Program-made: the position numbers and the translations under genes
Notes under the pieces: model-generated
Database searches by the model: none
Told to the model about the DNA's origin: nothing
The model's input: the letters and a program-made list of their open reading frames with translations, nothing else
Assembly: GCF_018343795.1 (NCBI RefSeq)
Contig: NZ_CP074346.1
Location: 1,488,001 to 1,552,000, forward strand
Source of the DNA: Phocoenobacter atlanticus subsp. cyclopteri
GTDB lineage: Bacteria; Pseudomonadota; Gammaproteobacteria; Enterobacterales; Pasteurellaceae
Length of the DNA stretch: 64,000 nt
Direction of reading: 5' to 3'
Part shown: positions 9,446 to 19,297 of the stretch, piece by piece
Numbering within the stretch: the stretch's first letter is position 1
Layout: each line of letters opens with the position of its first letter

Positions 9446-10248
9446 GTATTATTCTAGCGACTGAAAATTTAACCTTTACTGTACAGCATAAAAATTTAAT
9501 CGATCACCTAAATTTAGAGATTATTCAGGGCTCATTTAACGCTATTATTGGTCCTAATGGTGCAGGAAAAACCACTTGTTTAAATCTGATCAACGGTGAT
9601 ATTCCCCCTAACAAAGGGACTATTTCATTAAATGGTAAAAACTTACGAACAACTGACCGCTTGGTACTTGCTAAGAAAAGAGCCGTTTTGCCACAACTTA
9701 TTCATATTCCTTTTAATATTCAGGTTGAAGATATTGTTGATCTCGGACGTGAACCTTATCGCTATCAATGTTGTAAAAAACAAAATCAAGCAGTGGTTCA
9801 ACACTGTTTAGAAAAAATGGGTATTCTTAATTTAAGAAAGCAAGAATATGCTACATTATCTGGTGGAGAACAACATCGAGTCCAGATTGCTCGAACCCTT
9901 GCTCAAATTTTGGCTTATCCTGATGAAGATCTAACGGGTAAAATTCTCTTTTTAGATGAACCCACTAATCATCTCGATATTCATCATCAATATAATCTAA
10001 TGTATTTATTGAAAGATCTTCAAGAACAAGGCTTAACCATTATTGCTGTTATGCACGATCTATCCCTTACTTTGCAATTTAGCGATCATATTTTGCTATT
10101 AAATAAAGGAAAAAAAGTGGGTGATTTTACCCCTGAAGAGTTAGTTAAAAATAATGCACTATCAGAAGTATATCAAATGGATATGAATATTTTATGGAGT
10201 GAACAATTAGCACGTTATCTGATTGCTCCAACGCCAAAACCTTTATAA
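9442..10248 (+). CDS. hmuV: Haem ABC transporter ATP-binding protein
   Basis: This is the 268-residue ATPase of the importer: Walker A GPNGAGKTT (37-45), signature LSGGEQHR, Walker B ILFLDEPTNHLD and a switch histidine in VMHDLS. ATG 9442 overlaps the hmuU stop by four bases (ATGA), indicating translational coupling, and is preferred to the ATG five codons upstream. A short AT-rich hairpin follows. Confidence 0.88.
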   Translation: MSIILATENLTFTVQHKNLIDHLNLEIIQGSFNAIIGPNGAGKTTCLNLINGDIPPNKGTISLNGKNLRTTDRLVLAKKRAVLPQLIHIPFNIQVEDIVDLGREPYRYQCCKKQNQAVVQHCLEKMGILNLRKQEYATLSGGEQHRVQIARTLAQILAYPDEDLTGKILFLDEPTNHLDIHHQYNLMYLLKDLQEQGLTIIAVMHDLSLTLQFSDHILLLNKGKKVGDFTPEELVKNNALSEVYQMDMNILWSEQLARYLIAPTPKPL

Positions 10249-10264
10249 TATCTAACCAAAACTT

Positions 10265-10285
10265 ATCTAATAAAATTAGATTTTT
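10265..10285 (+). terminator. Likely terminator of the hmu operon
   Basis: ATCTAAT (10265-10271) pairs with ATTAGAT (10275-10281) over a three-base loop and is followed by TTTT. The stem is AT-rich and overlaps the end of convergent mnmA, so strength is uncertain. Confidence 0.5.
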
Positions 10286-11430
10286 AATTGTTCCTCAATT
10301 ACTCCACCACCTAAACAAATTTCATCAAGGTAAAAAACAGCGGATTGACCGGGTGTAACCGCAATTTGAGGCTCATCAAAAATGACCTTAATGGTATCAT
10401 CATCAATAGGCTGAATTTCACAAGCAACATCAGTTTGGCGATAACGTGTTTTGACAGTACAACGTAAATTTTTACGAATAGGTTGACGATCGACCCAATG
10501 TAATTGTTGAGCAATTAAACCTGTTGAAAGTAATGCACTGTTATCGTGTCCCTGTGCCACAATCAGCTCATTATTGATTAAATCTTTCTCTACCACATAC
10601 CAAGGCTCTTCAGATTTATTTTTTAAGCCTCCAATACCTAAACCTTTACGCTGCCCCAAGGTGTGATACATCAAGCCTTGATGTTGACCTATTACTTCAC
10701 CATCAATGGTTTTGATATTACCGACTTGAGCAGGAAGATAGCGGGCTAAAAAGTCTTTAAACTTACGCTCACCTATAAAACAGATCCCTGTGGAATCTTT
10801 TTTCTCCGCAGTGACTAAACCTAAATCCTCGGCAATTTGGCGAACAATCGGTTTTTCTAGTTCACCGACGGGAAATAAACTTTGAGCTACTTGATCTTTA
10901 CTTAAAGTATATAAAAAATAACTTTGATCTTTATTACTATCTAAACCACGTAATAATTGAGATTGTCCCTCAAGATCACGACGACGTACATAATGCCCTG
11001 TTGCAATATAATCAGCACCTAAATCTTCTGCTGCATATTCTAAAAAGGCTTTAAATTTGATCTCTTTATTGCATAAAATATCAGGATTTGGTGTTCGTCC
11101 TGCTTTATATTCACTTAAAAAGTGTTCAAAGACATTATCCCAATATTCTGCGGCAAAGTTAATTTTATGTAGTTTAATGCCTAACTTATCACATACCGCT
11201 TGAGCATCAGCTAAATCAGCCGCAGCGGTACAATAATCGGTATCATCATCTTCTTCCCAATTTTTCATAAACAAGCCTTCCACTTGGTAACCTTGTTGTT
11301 GAAGAATAAAAGCAGAAACGGAAGAATCCACACCACCAGACATTCCACAGATAACCTTTTTCGTCGCATTTTCAGTTAACTGGCAAGCGGTCACTTGTGA
11401 GCAATTATTTACAAATGTTTGTGATTTCAT
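10276..11430 (-). CDS. mnmA: tRNA-specific 2-thiouridylase
   Basis: MnmA puts sulfur on U34 of tRNA-Lys, -Glu and -Gln. The PP-loop GMSGGVDSS (29-37) binds ATP. Catalytic cysteines are in the segments [12 protein letters not shown] and STGICFIGE. At 384 residues it is full length. It lies five bases downstream of nqrM, matching the nqrM-mnmA order of H. influenzae. The start at 11430 is uncertain by some residues because the family N-terminus varies. Confidence 0.93.
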   Translation of the reverse strand: MKSQTFVNNCSQVTACQLTENATKKVICGMSGGVDSSVSAFILQQQGYQVEGLFMKNWEEDDDTDYCTAAADLADAQAVCDKLGIKLHKINFAAEYWDNVFEHFLSEYKAGRTPNPDILCNKEIKFKAFLEYAAEDLGADYIATGHYVRRRDLEGQSQLLRGLDSNKDQSYFLYTLSKDQVAQSLFPVGELEKPIVRQIAEDLGLVTAEKKDSTGICFIGERKFKDFLARYLPAQVGNIKTIDGEVIGQHQGLMYHTLGQRKGLGIGGLKNKSEEPWYVVEKDLINNELIVAQGHDNSALLSTGLIAQQLHWVDRQPIRKNLRCTVKTRYRQTDVACEIQPIDDDTIKVIFDEPQIAVTPGQSAVFYLDEICLGGGVIEEQLKI

Positions 11431-11435
11431 ACCCT

Positions 11436-11681
11436 TTACTTCACTTCATAAAAAGAAGGATCTTGATTAAAACGCTCAAGTTCTGCTGGATCAGCTTGAC
11501 CTTTTTCAACCTTATCTTTTAAGTTATCACAAGGCTCTTCACAGTCACACATTTTTTCCATTCCTAATGCAGAAATCCCCCCACAACTTCCTTTAATTGT
11601 TTTACCTTTAACAATATAGCCAATTGACATTGCAAAAATGATTGCAAGAAAAAAGCCAAAGGTTAATAAAATAGTTTCCAT
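11436..11681 (-). CDS. nqrM: Na+-NQR maturation protein NqrM
   Basis: This 81-residue protein has one N-terminal membrane segment and a cysteine-rich tail (SCGG, CDCEEPC). NqrM (DUF539) is needed to mature sodium-pumping NADH:quinone oxidoreductase, probably delivering iron to the NqrD/NqrE cysteines. It lies between apbE and mnmA, the usual order. The nqrA-F genes themselves are not seen upstream of apbE here. Confidence 0.88.
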   Translation of the reverse strand: METILLTFGFFLAIIFAMSIGYIVKGKTIKGSCGGISALGMEKMCDCEEPCDNLKDKVEKGQADPAELERFNQDPSFYEVK

Positions 11682-11701
11682 TTATCACTCCAAATAATCA
11701 A

Positions 11702-12742
11702 TTATAAATGTGTTAATTTCTTAAATTCACTCGACATTTTAGTCTCATAGCCATTATCTGTTTTAATAATTAAAAAAATCGCTAAATGCTCTCTTTCTGC
11801 AATTTCTAATGCTTTATCTGTACCAAGTACAAACAACCCTGTCGCTAAACCATCTGCTTTCATTGATGTATTTGCTAATACGGTAATAGAGGCAAGATTA
11901 TGGCTAATTGGTTTTAGCTGTTTTGGATCAATAATATGCGATAAACGATTTCCTTCGTCATCTTCAAAATAATTACGATAACTTCCTGATGTAGCTATAC
12001 CTAAGTTACTAATCGGCACTAAAATTTGAATTTCTTGACCCTGCACTAAAGTTGGTTTTTCTATAGCAATTTGCCAATCATCTTTATGTATATTCTTCCC
12101 TTTGGCTCTTAGCTCGCCACCAATCTCTACAAGATAATTTTCAATGCCTAGTTGTTCTAAATATTGTGCCAATTTATCAACGCCAAATCCTTTTGCAATC
12201 GAAGAAGTATCAATATACACCTTTGAGTGAGTTTTTACTAAACTAAATTGATTATTTTCAGACAAAAGTCTAATTTTATTAATTCCAACTGCTTGTGATT
12301 TTTCTGCGATTTGTTGTTCTGTTGGTGCTTGATTTAATCGTTTATCAGGTCCAAATCCCCATAAATTGACTAAAGGTCCAACGGTAATATCTAACGCACC
12401 TTGAGTGATTTTATTTAACTCAAATGCACTTTTAACAACTGTTGCAAAGTCTTTAGAAATCACAAAAGGTTTATTTATTTCTATCGATTGATTAAAACGA
12501 CTAATTTCAGAATCTTTTTGATAGGTAGACATCGCATTATTCACCCCTACCAATAAATGATCTATTTCTTTTTTTATCTCTGCTGGTTTAAGCAATTCTT
12601 TGGTATGCTCATCAATATATTTAATATGATAAGTCGTTCCCATCGTTTTTCCTTCAAGACTGATTTGCTCCGGTTCTTGACTACATCCACTCAATAAAAA
12701 CAATGCCAATGCCAATGCACCAAACAGTTTTAATTTATTCAT
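11702..12742 (-). CDS. apbE: FAD:protein FMN transferase (lipoprotein)
   Basis: ApbE covalently attaches FMN to threonines of NqrB and NqrC. A lipoprotein signal with lipobox LLSGC (Cys20) places it on the periplasmic face. Family landmarks are GTTYHIKY, MSTYQKDSEISRFN, DTSSIAKGFGVDKL and the metal/FAD-binding ADGLATGLFVLG. At 346 residues it is full length. It is normally downstream of nqrF; here its upstream neighbour is an unrelated transferase and about 280 noncoding bases, so the nqr operon has been split or moved. Confidence 0.92.
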   Translation of the reverse strand: MNKLKLFGALALALFLLSGCSQEPEQISLEGKTMGTTYHIKYIDEHTKELLKPAEIKKEIDHLLVGVNNAMSTYQKDSEISRFNQSIEINKPFVISKDFATVVKSAFELNKITQGALDITVGPLVNLWGFGPDKRLNQAPTEQQIAEKSQAVGINKIRLLSENNQFSLVKTHSKVYIDTSSIAKGFGVDKLAQYLEQLGIENYLVEIGGELRAKGKNIHKDDWQIAIEKPTLVQGQEIQILVPISNLGIATSGSYRNYFEDDEGNRLSHIIDPKQLKPISHNLASITVLANTSMKADGLATGLFVLGTDKALEIAEREHLAIFLIIKTDNGYETKMSSEFKKLTHL

Positions 12743-12983
12743 AGAAAATCCTTAGTAAATTTTAATTGACCAATTTTAACATAAAATACACAATATGAAT
12801 GATTAATTATTAATGATTTACCTTTATTCTTGCAGGGTAAGAACATACTTTAATTAGAGTAAGGTAGTATTTAAAATCTAACAACTCCACAATTCTTAAG
12901 CATAAATATAGCGGGTAGATTAAATCAAAAATTTACAAATTTAATTTTTATATCAATTAGTTATATGAAAACAAATAACATAT

Positions 12984-13015
12984 AGTGGTCACATACAACT
13001 CAAAATGTGACCACT
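12984..13015 (-). terminator. Hairpin terminator after the LtaS-like gene
   Basis: AGTGGTCACA (12984-12993) pairs perfectly with TGTGACCACT (13006-13015), with a 12-base loop. It lies nine bases past the stop of the leftward gene. The rest of 12743-12983 is AT-rich and holds no ORF I can support; it should contain the apbE promoter. Confidence 0.6.
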
Positions 13016-13023
13016 TACCAATA

Positions 13024-14979
13024 TTAATTTTTATTAGAATTTTTCTCTTTAGGTAATTTATATAATTGCTGATTATATAAATAGCTTCCCACTAGTGCAT
13101 AAGCAAGGGCTTCTTTTTTCATACTTTGAGGTAATTCTTTTTCTTCTAGACGTTGAGTTTGATGATTGTAAGTATAACCTTTCGCAGTAGTTTTAGGTTC
13201 TAATACCACAATATCATTACCTTTCATCATTGCCTGTGTTTGGTTATATTGCATAAAGGCACGATTTGGATCAATATTTTTAGTTAAATCATAACCAAGC
13301 ATCGGATAAGCACCACTAATTCCAGCTAAAGATAATAAAGTGGGAGGAACATCAATTTGACTCACTAATCGCTTATCTTTTTGAATAGCAACACCATTAC
13401 CTAAAATTAATGCTGGAATATGAAAATGTTGAATAGGAACTAGTGATGCACCAGCCACACGAGAGTCGTGATCAGCAATGATTAAAAAGAGGGTATCTTC
13501 CCAATATGTTGAATTCTTTGCTAATTTGAAAAATTGTCCCAACGCATAATCTGCATATTTTGCTGCATTATTACGTGTTTGTTTTTCTTTATCGTATAAA
13601 GCAATTTTTCCATCAGGAAATTCAAAGGGATCGTGATTGCTAGATGAAAAAACTAAGCTAAAAAATGGTTTATCTTCTTTGCTCCACTGATTAAATAAGT
13701 GATGTGCTTTCTTAAAAAGATCTTCATCACTCACTCCCCAAGAGCCAACAAACTCAGGGTTAGTATAATCATTTTCATCTATAATGGTCTCAAAGCCATT
13801 CCCATAAAAGAAACTTGCCATATTATCAAAATGCTTTTCTCCCCCATAAATAAAAGACGTTTCATAACCTTTTCTACTTAATAATTCAGCAATAGTAAAA
13901 AAATTACGCTGGCTTTTGGCGAGTTTAACGGTTGAACGTGCTGGTGTTGGGGTAAATCCTGCTATCACCGCCTCAATTCCTCTGACTGAGCGAGTACCTG
14001 TGGCATACATATTTTCAAACAACCAACCTTCTTGAGCTAACTTATCAAATTCTGGTGAAAGTGGTTTTCCACCTAATATTCCAATAAACTGAGCACCTAA
14101 ACTTTCTTCTAAAATAATCACAATATTTTTAGGTTTACCTTTATAAGTTGCTTCATTATAAGAAAGTGTTGGAATGTCTTCTGAAATGTAGTCTGAAATA
14201 GGTCGTAGCTGACTCTGTTTAATAGTAGCAAACATCTCTTTTGCAGACATTTTCCCATATTGTTCAGAAGATGAATTTTCATCTTTTAATTGTTGAACTG
14301 CAAATAAAACAGAATAACCTGAATTTAACACTAATGAATTAACTAGCGGATCGCTTGAAAATGCAACCATTGCGGGATTCATTCCTCGATGTGCGAAACT
14401 CGAACGTGCACCAACAAAGGTAATTACCGCAACAATTAACGCTATAACGGGACGCCATTTCCAATTTGGATAATAAAGCGATTTAACCACTTTAGCTGAC
14501 AATTTCCAATAAAGAATAGCGGCTAAGGTTGTAATAATGGCACTTGATAATACAGCAACAAGATGTCCATTAATCAACATTGTAAACACTTCTTTTGGAT
14601 AAAGTAAATATTCTATAAATAAACGGTTAGGACGTATATCATAAGTTTCAATAAAAGCAGGAGTAGACAGTTCCATAAATAGAATAAAGGTACTACCAAC
14701 AGTAAGCCATACTCTTAATATCATCTTGCAAACCTGTCCAACAACGTTTGAAGAGAGAAATAAAACACTTAATAAAGTCGGAATACCAAATAACCAACAG
14801 AGTGCTGAAATATCAATACGAAGACCTTGTAATAATAAGGGTAACCAACCATTGACTGCACTCACTCTCTCTATTTGCCAAACAGATAAACCTACACGGC
14901 TGACAGAAAGAATGACCAAATTAATGATGATAAAAAATAAAATAGGAAAGAAAATGGAATGTTTTGATATTTTAGACAT
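13024..14979 (-). CDS. LtaS-like inner-membrane phosphoglycerol/phosphoethanolamine-type transferase
   Basis: The 651-residue protein has about five N-terminal membrane helices (first ~220 residues) and a large periplasmic alkaline-phosphatase/sulfatase-fold domain. Visible elements are the nucleophile threonine in MYATGTRSVRG, the metal region NIVIILEESLGAQF and DHDSR. Such proteins (LtaS, MdoB/OpgB, EptA relatives) transfer phosphoglycerol or phosphoethanolamine groups onto envelope polymers. Which group and acceptor apply here is not readable. An in-frame ATG at 15015 is an alternative start; neither has a strong ribosome site. Confidence 0.78.
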   Translation of the reverse strand: MSKISKHSIFFPILFFIIINLVILSVSRVGLSVWQIERVSAVNGWLPLLLQGLRIDISALCWLFGIPTLLSVLFLSSNVVGQVCKMILRVWLTVGSTFILFMELSTPAFIETYDIRPNRLFIEYLLYPKEVFTMLINGHLVAVLSSAIITTLAAILYWKLSAKVVKSLYYPNWKWRPVIALIVAVITFVGARSSFAHRGMNPAMVAFSSDPLVNSLVLNSGYSVLFAVQQLKDENSSSEQYGKMSAKEMFATIKQSQLRPISDYISEDIPTLSYNEATYKGKPKNIVIILEESLGAQFIGILGGKPLSPEFDKLAQEGWLFENMYATGTRSVRGIEAVIAGFTPTPARSTVKLAKSQRNFFTIAELLSRKGYETSFIYGGEKHFDNMASFFYGNGFETIIDENDYTNPEFVGSWGVSDEDLFKKAHHLFNQWSKEDKPFFSLVFSSSNHDPFEFPDGKIALYDKEKQTRNNAAKYADYALGQFFKLAKNSTYWEDTLFLIIADHDSRVAGASLVPIQHFHIPALILGNGVAIQKDKRLVSQIDVPPTLLSLAGISGAYPMLGYDLTKNIDPNRAFMQYNQTQAMMKGNDIVVLEPKTTAKGYTYNHQTQRLEEKELPQSMKKEALAYALVGSYLYNQQLYKLPKEKNSNKN

Positions 14980-15118
14980 AAGTATTTCGTGATGGAAGTT
15001 AATTTGTGTCTGCATTATATTTTTTCATTAATTTAAGTCAATAAGAAAGTTTATATTTATCATTGCTTATTTTATTCTTATAATTAAATCTAATTTTATA
15101 CACAGGGGTATGGTCATT

Positions 15119-15958
15119 ATGAAAAAACAACAATTTATTGGATTGGGTGTAGCGGGTAATTTTGCTGGACATTTGGAACAAGCAGGAGAAGCTGCTGATT
15201 TCGTCAAGGTAAAAACTCAAAATGCTATTCAACCAAAAGCCATTTTTCCTTTTTATATTCCGAGTAACAAGTTAAGTCAATCAGAGCAATTTCTCTCTAC
15301 TTATCCGTTATCAAACGATAAATTAAGTTTTCCTCACTTAGAAGATGCGGATAATCTCCAAATTGAGCCTGAAGTTGCACTCATTTGTGAGTTAGTTTAT
15401 CGGAATAATAAAGTGGTAGAAATTAAACCCTCTCATTTTGCTGCTTATAATGACTGCTCTATTCGTCGTCCAAATGCACGTAAAATTTGTGAAAAGAAAA
15501 ATTGGGGGACAAATTCAAAGGGAATAAGTAAAAATTGGATCAAAATTGACCGCTTTGAACGGGGAGGGAATTTAGACCATTATCATATTGCTTGTTTTCA
15601 TCAACGTGATGGGAAATTAACAGAATATGGTGTGGATAGCCCAACTGTGGGTTATAGCTACTTTCATCAACAATTATTAACTTGGATTATCGATAGAATG
15701 AATAATCAACCTGATGAAGATCCAATGAATAATATTACTAATTTATTAAAACAAGCTGATTACCCTACCCAAGCTATTATTAGTATTGGGGCAACTCGCT
15801 ATACAGAATTTGGTGAAACTAATTTCTTACAGCCACAAGACACAAGTATTGTTGTACTCTATGATCATAACCGTCATACACACAATGATGTCATTAAAAT
15901 GATTAATGCCCAACAATTTCCAGAAGATGTCTCAGCATTAATCCAAACGGTTGTTTAA
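15119..15958 (+). CDS. DUF5718-like protein with a fumarylacetoacetate-hydrolase-like look
   Basis: The 279-residue soluble protein begins FIGLGVAGNFAGHLEQAGEA. A central IEPEVALICEL segment recalls the metal-binding glutamates of FAH-superfamily enzymes. I believe it matches the uncharacterised DUF5718 family, from memory only. ATG 15119 is chosen over ATG 15110 because AGGGG lies at correct spacing only for the former. It is a single gene between two leftward units. No function can be assigned beyond a possible C-C bond hydrolase or decarboxylase fold. Confidence 0.6.
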   Translation: MKKQQFIGLGVAGNFAGHLEQAGEAADFVKVKTQNAIQPKAIFPFYIPSNKLSQSEQFLSTYPLSNDKLSFPHLEDADNLQIEPEVALICELVYRNNKVVEIKPSHFAAYNDCSIRRPNARKICEKKNWGTNSKGISKNWIKIDRFERGGNLDHYHIACFHQRDGKLTEYGVDSPTVGYSYFHQQLLTWIIDRMNNQPDEDPMNNITNLLKQADYPTQAIISIGATRYTEFGETNFLQPQDTSIVVLYDHNRHTHNDVIKMINAQQFPEDVSALIQTVV

Positions 15959-15971
15959 ATATTAATTCTTA

Positions 15972-16769
15972 CTACTCTGCCCACGCTTCTTCTGTTAGCT
16001 TTTTACCAAAATGGCTATCGATTAAGCGTGACATAAAAGTGGTTTGAGGATTAAGTAAAATATCTTTGGTATTACCATATTCAATGGATTTACCCTCTTG
16101 AATAACAAGAAGTTTATCTGAAATATGTTTAGCAATACCGAGATGCTGTCCTACATAAATATAGGCGATACCTTGTTTTTGTTGAAGTTTTAACATTAGA
16201 TTGATTATTTGAATGCGTAATGAAAAATCTAAAGTACTAAGAGTATCATCAATAACTATAATATCAGGTTCTAATATTAATGCTCGAGCAAATGCGACTC
16301 GTTGTTTTTGATTGCTTGACGCTTCACTAATTGGCATTAAGGCATGTTCTGAGTGTAACCCCACAAGTTCTAACGTCTCAAAAATTTTTGTATTACGTGT
16401 GGCTTCATCAAAATCTGTGGCAAGTTTAAGAGGAGAGTCCAAAATTTGTCCAATATTATAATTTGGATCGAAAGCACTATTTGGATCTTGAAATAACATT
16501 CTGATATGCTTGGCTCGAAATTTATAATCTCCAAAAGTCAACAGGCGACCCAAAAAATGTATTTCTCCAGAAGTGGGCTTAATCACACCTGCAATCATTT
16601 TTACTAAAGTCGATTTTCCTGAACCATTCTCTCCAACAACGGCTAAAGTTTCACCTCGCTCAAGACTAAAAGAAATATCATTTACAGCACATATTTTCTG
16701 ATTACGAAATAAACCAATCGACTCAATAAAACATTTATTGAGACTCTTCACTTCAAGTAATGATGTCAT
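15972..16769 (-). CDS. sapF: Peptide/dipeptide ABC transporter ATPase SapF
   Basis: This is a 265-residue ABC ATPase closest in feel to SapF, which with SapABCD handles antimicrobial peptides, haem or putrescine. Walker A is GENGSGKST, and the Q-loop region IRMLFQDPNSAFDPN is characteristic. The signature is the degenerate SEASSNQKQR, and Walker B is VIDDTLSTLD with Asp in place of the catalytic Glu. H. influenzae SapF, as I recall it, also has DD. It stands alone: no sapABCD is next to it, so it may serve a transporter encoded elsewhere. Confidence 0.75.
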   Translation of the reverse strand: MTSLLEVKSLNKCFIESIGLFRNQKICAVNDISFSLERGETLAVVGENGSGKSTLVKMIAGVIKPTSGEIHFLGRLLTFGDYKFRAKHIRMLFQDPNSAFDPNYNIGQILDSPLKLATDFDEATRNTKIFETLELVGLHSEHALMPISEASSNQKQRVAFARALILEPDIIVIDDTLSTLDFSLRIQIINLMLKLQQKQGIAYIYVGQHLGIAKHISDKLLVIQEGKSIEYGNTKDILLNPQTTFMSRLIDSHFGKKLTEEAWAE

Positions 16770-16807
16770 TTCATCCTCTTTCTCTGAAACTATACAACAA
16801 TAAACAA

Positions 16808-16829
16808 AGACCGCTTAAACAAGCGGTCT
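16808..16829 (-). terminator. fba terminator built from two inverted uptake-signal cores
   Basis: AGACCGCTT (16808-16816) and AAGCGGTCT (16821-16829) form a nine-bp stem with loop AAAC; reading leftward it is followed by a T-rich stretch. One arm contains the extended uptake signal ACAAGCGGTC (16819-16828). Inverted uptake sequences are commonly used as terminators in Pasteurellaceae. Confidence 0.8.
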
Positions 16830-16851
16830 GATTTTGCTTAAAATTTGCAAA

Positions 16852-17931
16852 TTATAGAACGTTTACACAGTTTAAGTCTTCGAAAGATTGCTCTAAGCGT
16901 TTAGACATAGATTCTTCCATTTTGCGTAACCAAACACGTGGATCGTAGTATTTTTTGTTTGGTGCATCAGGACCTTCTGGGTTACCTAATTGTGCTTGAA
17001 GGTAAGCTTCGTTTGCTTTATAGAAATCTAAGATACCATTCCAAGATGCCCATTGTGTATCTGTATCGATGTTCATTTTGATTGCACCGTAGCTGATTGC
17101 TTCACGAATTTCTTCACGAGATGAACCTGAACCACCGTGGAATACGAAATCTAATGATTTTTCAGGAAGATTACGTTCAGCTGAAACGAATTTTTGTGAT
17201 TCGCCTAAGATAGATGGTTTTAATTTCACATTACCTGGTTTATAAACACCGTGAACGTTACCGAATGCCGCAGCGATAGTGAAACGTGGGCTGATTTCGC
17301 TTAATTGATCGTAAACATAAAGCACTTCTGATGGTTTTGTATATAATTCTGACTCATCAACATCTGAATTATCCACACCGTCTTCTTCTCCACCTGTGAT
17401 ACCGATTTCGATTTCAAGGGTCATTCCCATTTTATCCATACGAGCTAAGTAATCACGACAGATTGCCATATTTTCATTCATTGGTTCTTCTGAAAGATCG
17501 ATCATATGAGATGAGAATAATGGTTTACCTGTTTCTGCGAAATGTTTTTCGCCAGCATCTAATAAGCCGTCGATCCAAGGAAGTAATTTTTTCGCACAGT
17601 GATCGGTATGTAAAATGACTGGTACACCGTATTCTTCTGCTAAGGTATGAACGTGTTTTGCACCAGCAATCGCACCTAGAACATCTGGGCGTTGACCACT
17701 TGTTGGTTTGATTCCTTTACCTGCGTAGAAAGATGAACCACCGTTTGAGAACTGAACAATTACTGGCGATTTTACACGAGCAGCTGTTTCTAAAACCACG
17801 TTTACAGAATCAGAACCGACACAGTTTACTGCTGGGATTGCAAAGTTATGTTCTTTTGCATAAGCAAAAACTTTTTGTACGTCATCGCCTGTTACAACGC
17901 CTGGTTTTACGATGTCTAATAATTTAGCCAT
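16852..17931 (-). CDS. fba: Class II fructose-bisphosphate aldolase
   Basis: This zinc-dependent glycolytic/gluconeogenic aldolase (359 residues) splits fructose-1,6-bisphosphate. Zinc-ligand HTDHC, the phosphate-binding VFHGGSGSS and DTDTQWASWNG are visible. It lies 77 bases downstream of pgk, the usual pairing, and is followed by a terminator of paired uptake signals. Codons are strongly biased, as expected for high expression. Confidence 0.96.
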   Translation of the reverse strand: MAKLLDIVKPGVVTGDDVQKVFAYAKEHNFAIPAVNCVGSDSVNVVLETAARVKSPVIVQFSNGGSSFYAGKGIKPTSGQRPDVLGAIAGAKHVHTLAEEYGVPVILHTDHCAKKLLPWIDGLLDAGEKHFAETGKPLFSSHMIDLSEEPMNENMAICRDYLARMDKMGMTLEIEIGITGGEEDGVDNSDVDESELYTKPSEVLYVYDQLSEISPRFTIAAAFGNVHGVYKPGNVKLKPSILGESQKFVSAERNLPEKSLDFVFHGGSGSSREEIREAISYGAIKMNIDTDTQWASWNGILDFYKANEAYLQAQLGNPEGPDAPNKKYYDPRVWLRKMEESMSKRLEQSFEDLNCVNVL

Positions 17932-18008
17932 ATTTTATATTTCCTCTGTGTTTAAAAATTTTTAATATATTTTTGCCCCTACAAGCCATTTATAGGGGTG
18001 ATGTTTGA

Positions 18009-19172
18009 TTATGCTTTGGCACGTTTCTCTAAGATTTCTACAGCTGGTAATACTTTACCTTCAACGAATTCTAAGAATGCACCACCACCTGTTGAGATAT
18101 ATGAAATTTTATCTTTAATTCCAAATAAATCAATTGCAGCTAAGGTATCGCCACCACCTGCAATAGAGAAACCTTCACTTTCTGCGATAGCATTTGAAAT
18201 AATTTCTGTACCTCTACGGAAGTTAGGGAATTCGAATACGCCCACAGGACCATTCCAAAGAATGGTTTTTGCATTTTTGATGATTTCAGCTAATTGTTCT
18301 GCTGATTTATCGCCGATATCAAAGATAGATTCTTCATCTGTTACTTCTGTTACTGATTTTTCAGTGGCTGGTGCAGTTTCAGAAAATTCTGTACCCACAC
18401 GCACATCAACAGGAACTGGAATATCTGTGGTTTCTGCTAATTTTTGAGCAACTGGCACTAAATCTTCTTCGTAAAGTGATTTACCTACGTTGTGACCTGC
18501 TGCCGCAATAAAGGTATTTGCGATACCACCACCTACGATGATTTGATCAGCAATTTGAGAAAGTGAATTTAACACTTCTAATTTCGTTGAAACTTTTGAA
18601 CCACCTACGATTGCCACCATTGGACGAGCTGGCTCTTTTAATGCTTTGCCTAATGCGTCTAATTCTGCTGCTAATAATGGACCTGCACAAGCCGCTGGTG
18701 CATATTCAGCCACGCCATAAGTAGAACCTTGTGCACGGTGTGCTGTACCAAATGCGTCCATTACGAATACATCACAAAGTGCCGCATATTTTTTACCTAA
18801 TTCAGGATCATTTTTTTTCTCGCCTTTGTTAAAACGCACGTTTTCTAATACAACGATTTCGTTTTCTTTAACATCCACGCCGTTTAAATAATCTTTTTCT
18901 AAACGAACAGGCACATCTAATACGTCATTTAAATAATCAACCACAGGTTGTAAAGAGAATTTTTCTTCAACCTCGCCTTCTGTTGGACGACCTAAGTGAG
19001 AAGTTACCATCACTTTCGCCCCTTTTTCTAAGGCTAATTTTAATGTAGGAAGTGTTGCACGGATACGTGCATCAGATGTTACTTTACCGTCTTTAACTGG
19101 TACATTTAAATCTGCTCGAATAAATAAACGCTTACCAGCAAGGTCTAGATCGGTCATTTTAGTTACTGACAT
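18009..19172 (-). CDS. pgk: Phosphoglycerate kinase
   Basis: The 387-residue cytoplasmic glycolytic kinase makes ATP from 1,3-bisphosphoglycerate. RADLNVP (substrate arginine region), [23 protein letters not shown] and the nucleotide loop GGGDTLA are all present. It is the first gene of the pgk-fba pair and reads leftward. The 125 bases upstream are AT-rich and must hold its promoter. A GC-rich six-bp inverted repeat lies between pgk and fba (17976-17998) but lacks a T-run. Confidence 0.96.
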   Translation of the reverse strand: MSVTKMTDLDLAGKRLFIRADLNVPVKDGKVTSDARIRATLPTLKLALEKGAKVMVTSHLGRPTEGEVEEKFSLQPVVDYLNDVLDVPVRLEKDYLNGVDVKENEIVVLENVRFNKGEKKNDPELGKKYAALCDVFVMDAFGTAHRAQGSTYGVAEYAPAACAGPLLAAELDALGKALKEPARPMVAIVGGSKVSTKLEVLNSLSQIADQIIVGGGIANTFIAAAGHNVGKSLYEEDLVPVAQKLAETTDIPVPVDVRVGTEFSETAPATEKSVTEVTDEESIFDIGDKSAEQLAEIIKNAKTILWNGPVGVFEFPNFRRGTEIISNAIAESEGFSIAGGGDTLAAIDLFGIKDKISYISTGGGAFLEFVEGKVLPAVEILEKRAKA

Positions 19173-19297
19173 TATGATTTCCTCTTAATAATTTAAAAAT
19201 AAAAACATTGGGATTATAGCATTTTCTTAAAAGATTTACTGAATATAGATCAAATTGTTAAGCAATTTTATAGAATTTTGCAAAATTTTATATAAAT

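Noticed and set aside
17976-17998. GC-rich inverted repeat between pgk and fba as a terminator
   Set aside because: Only six pairs and no T-run in the direction of transcription; pgk and fba are normally cotranscribed.
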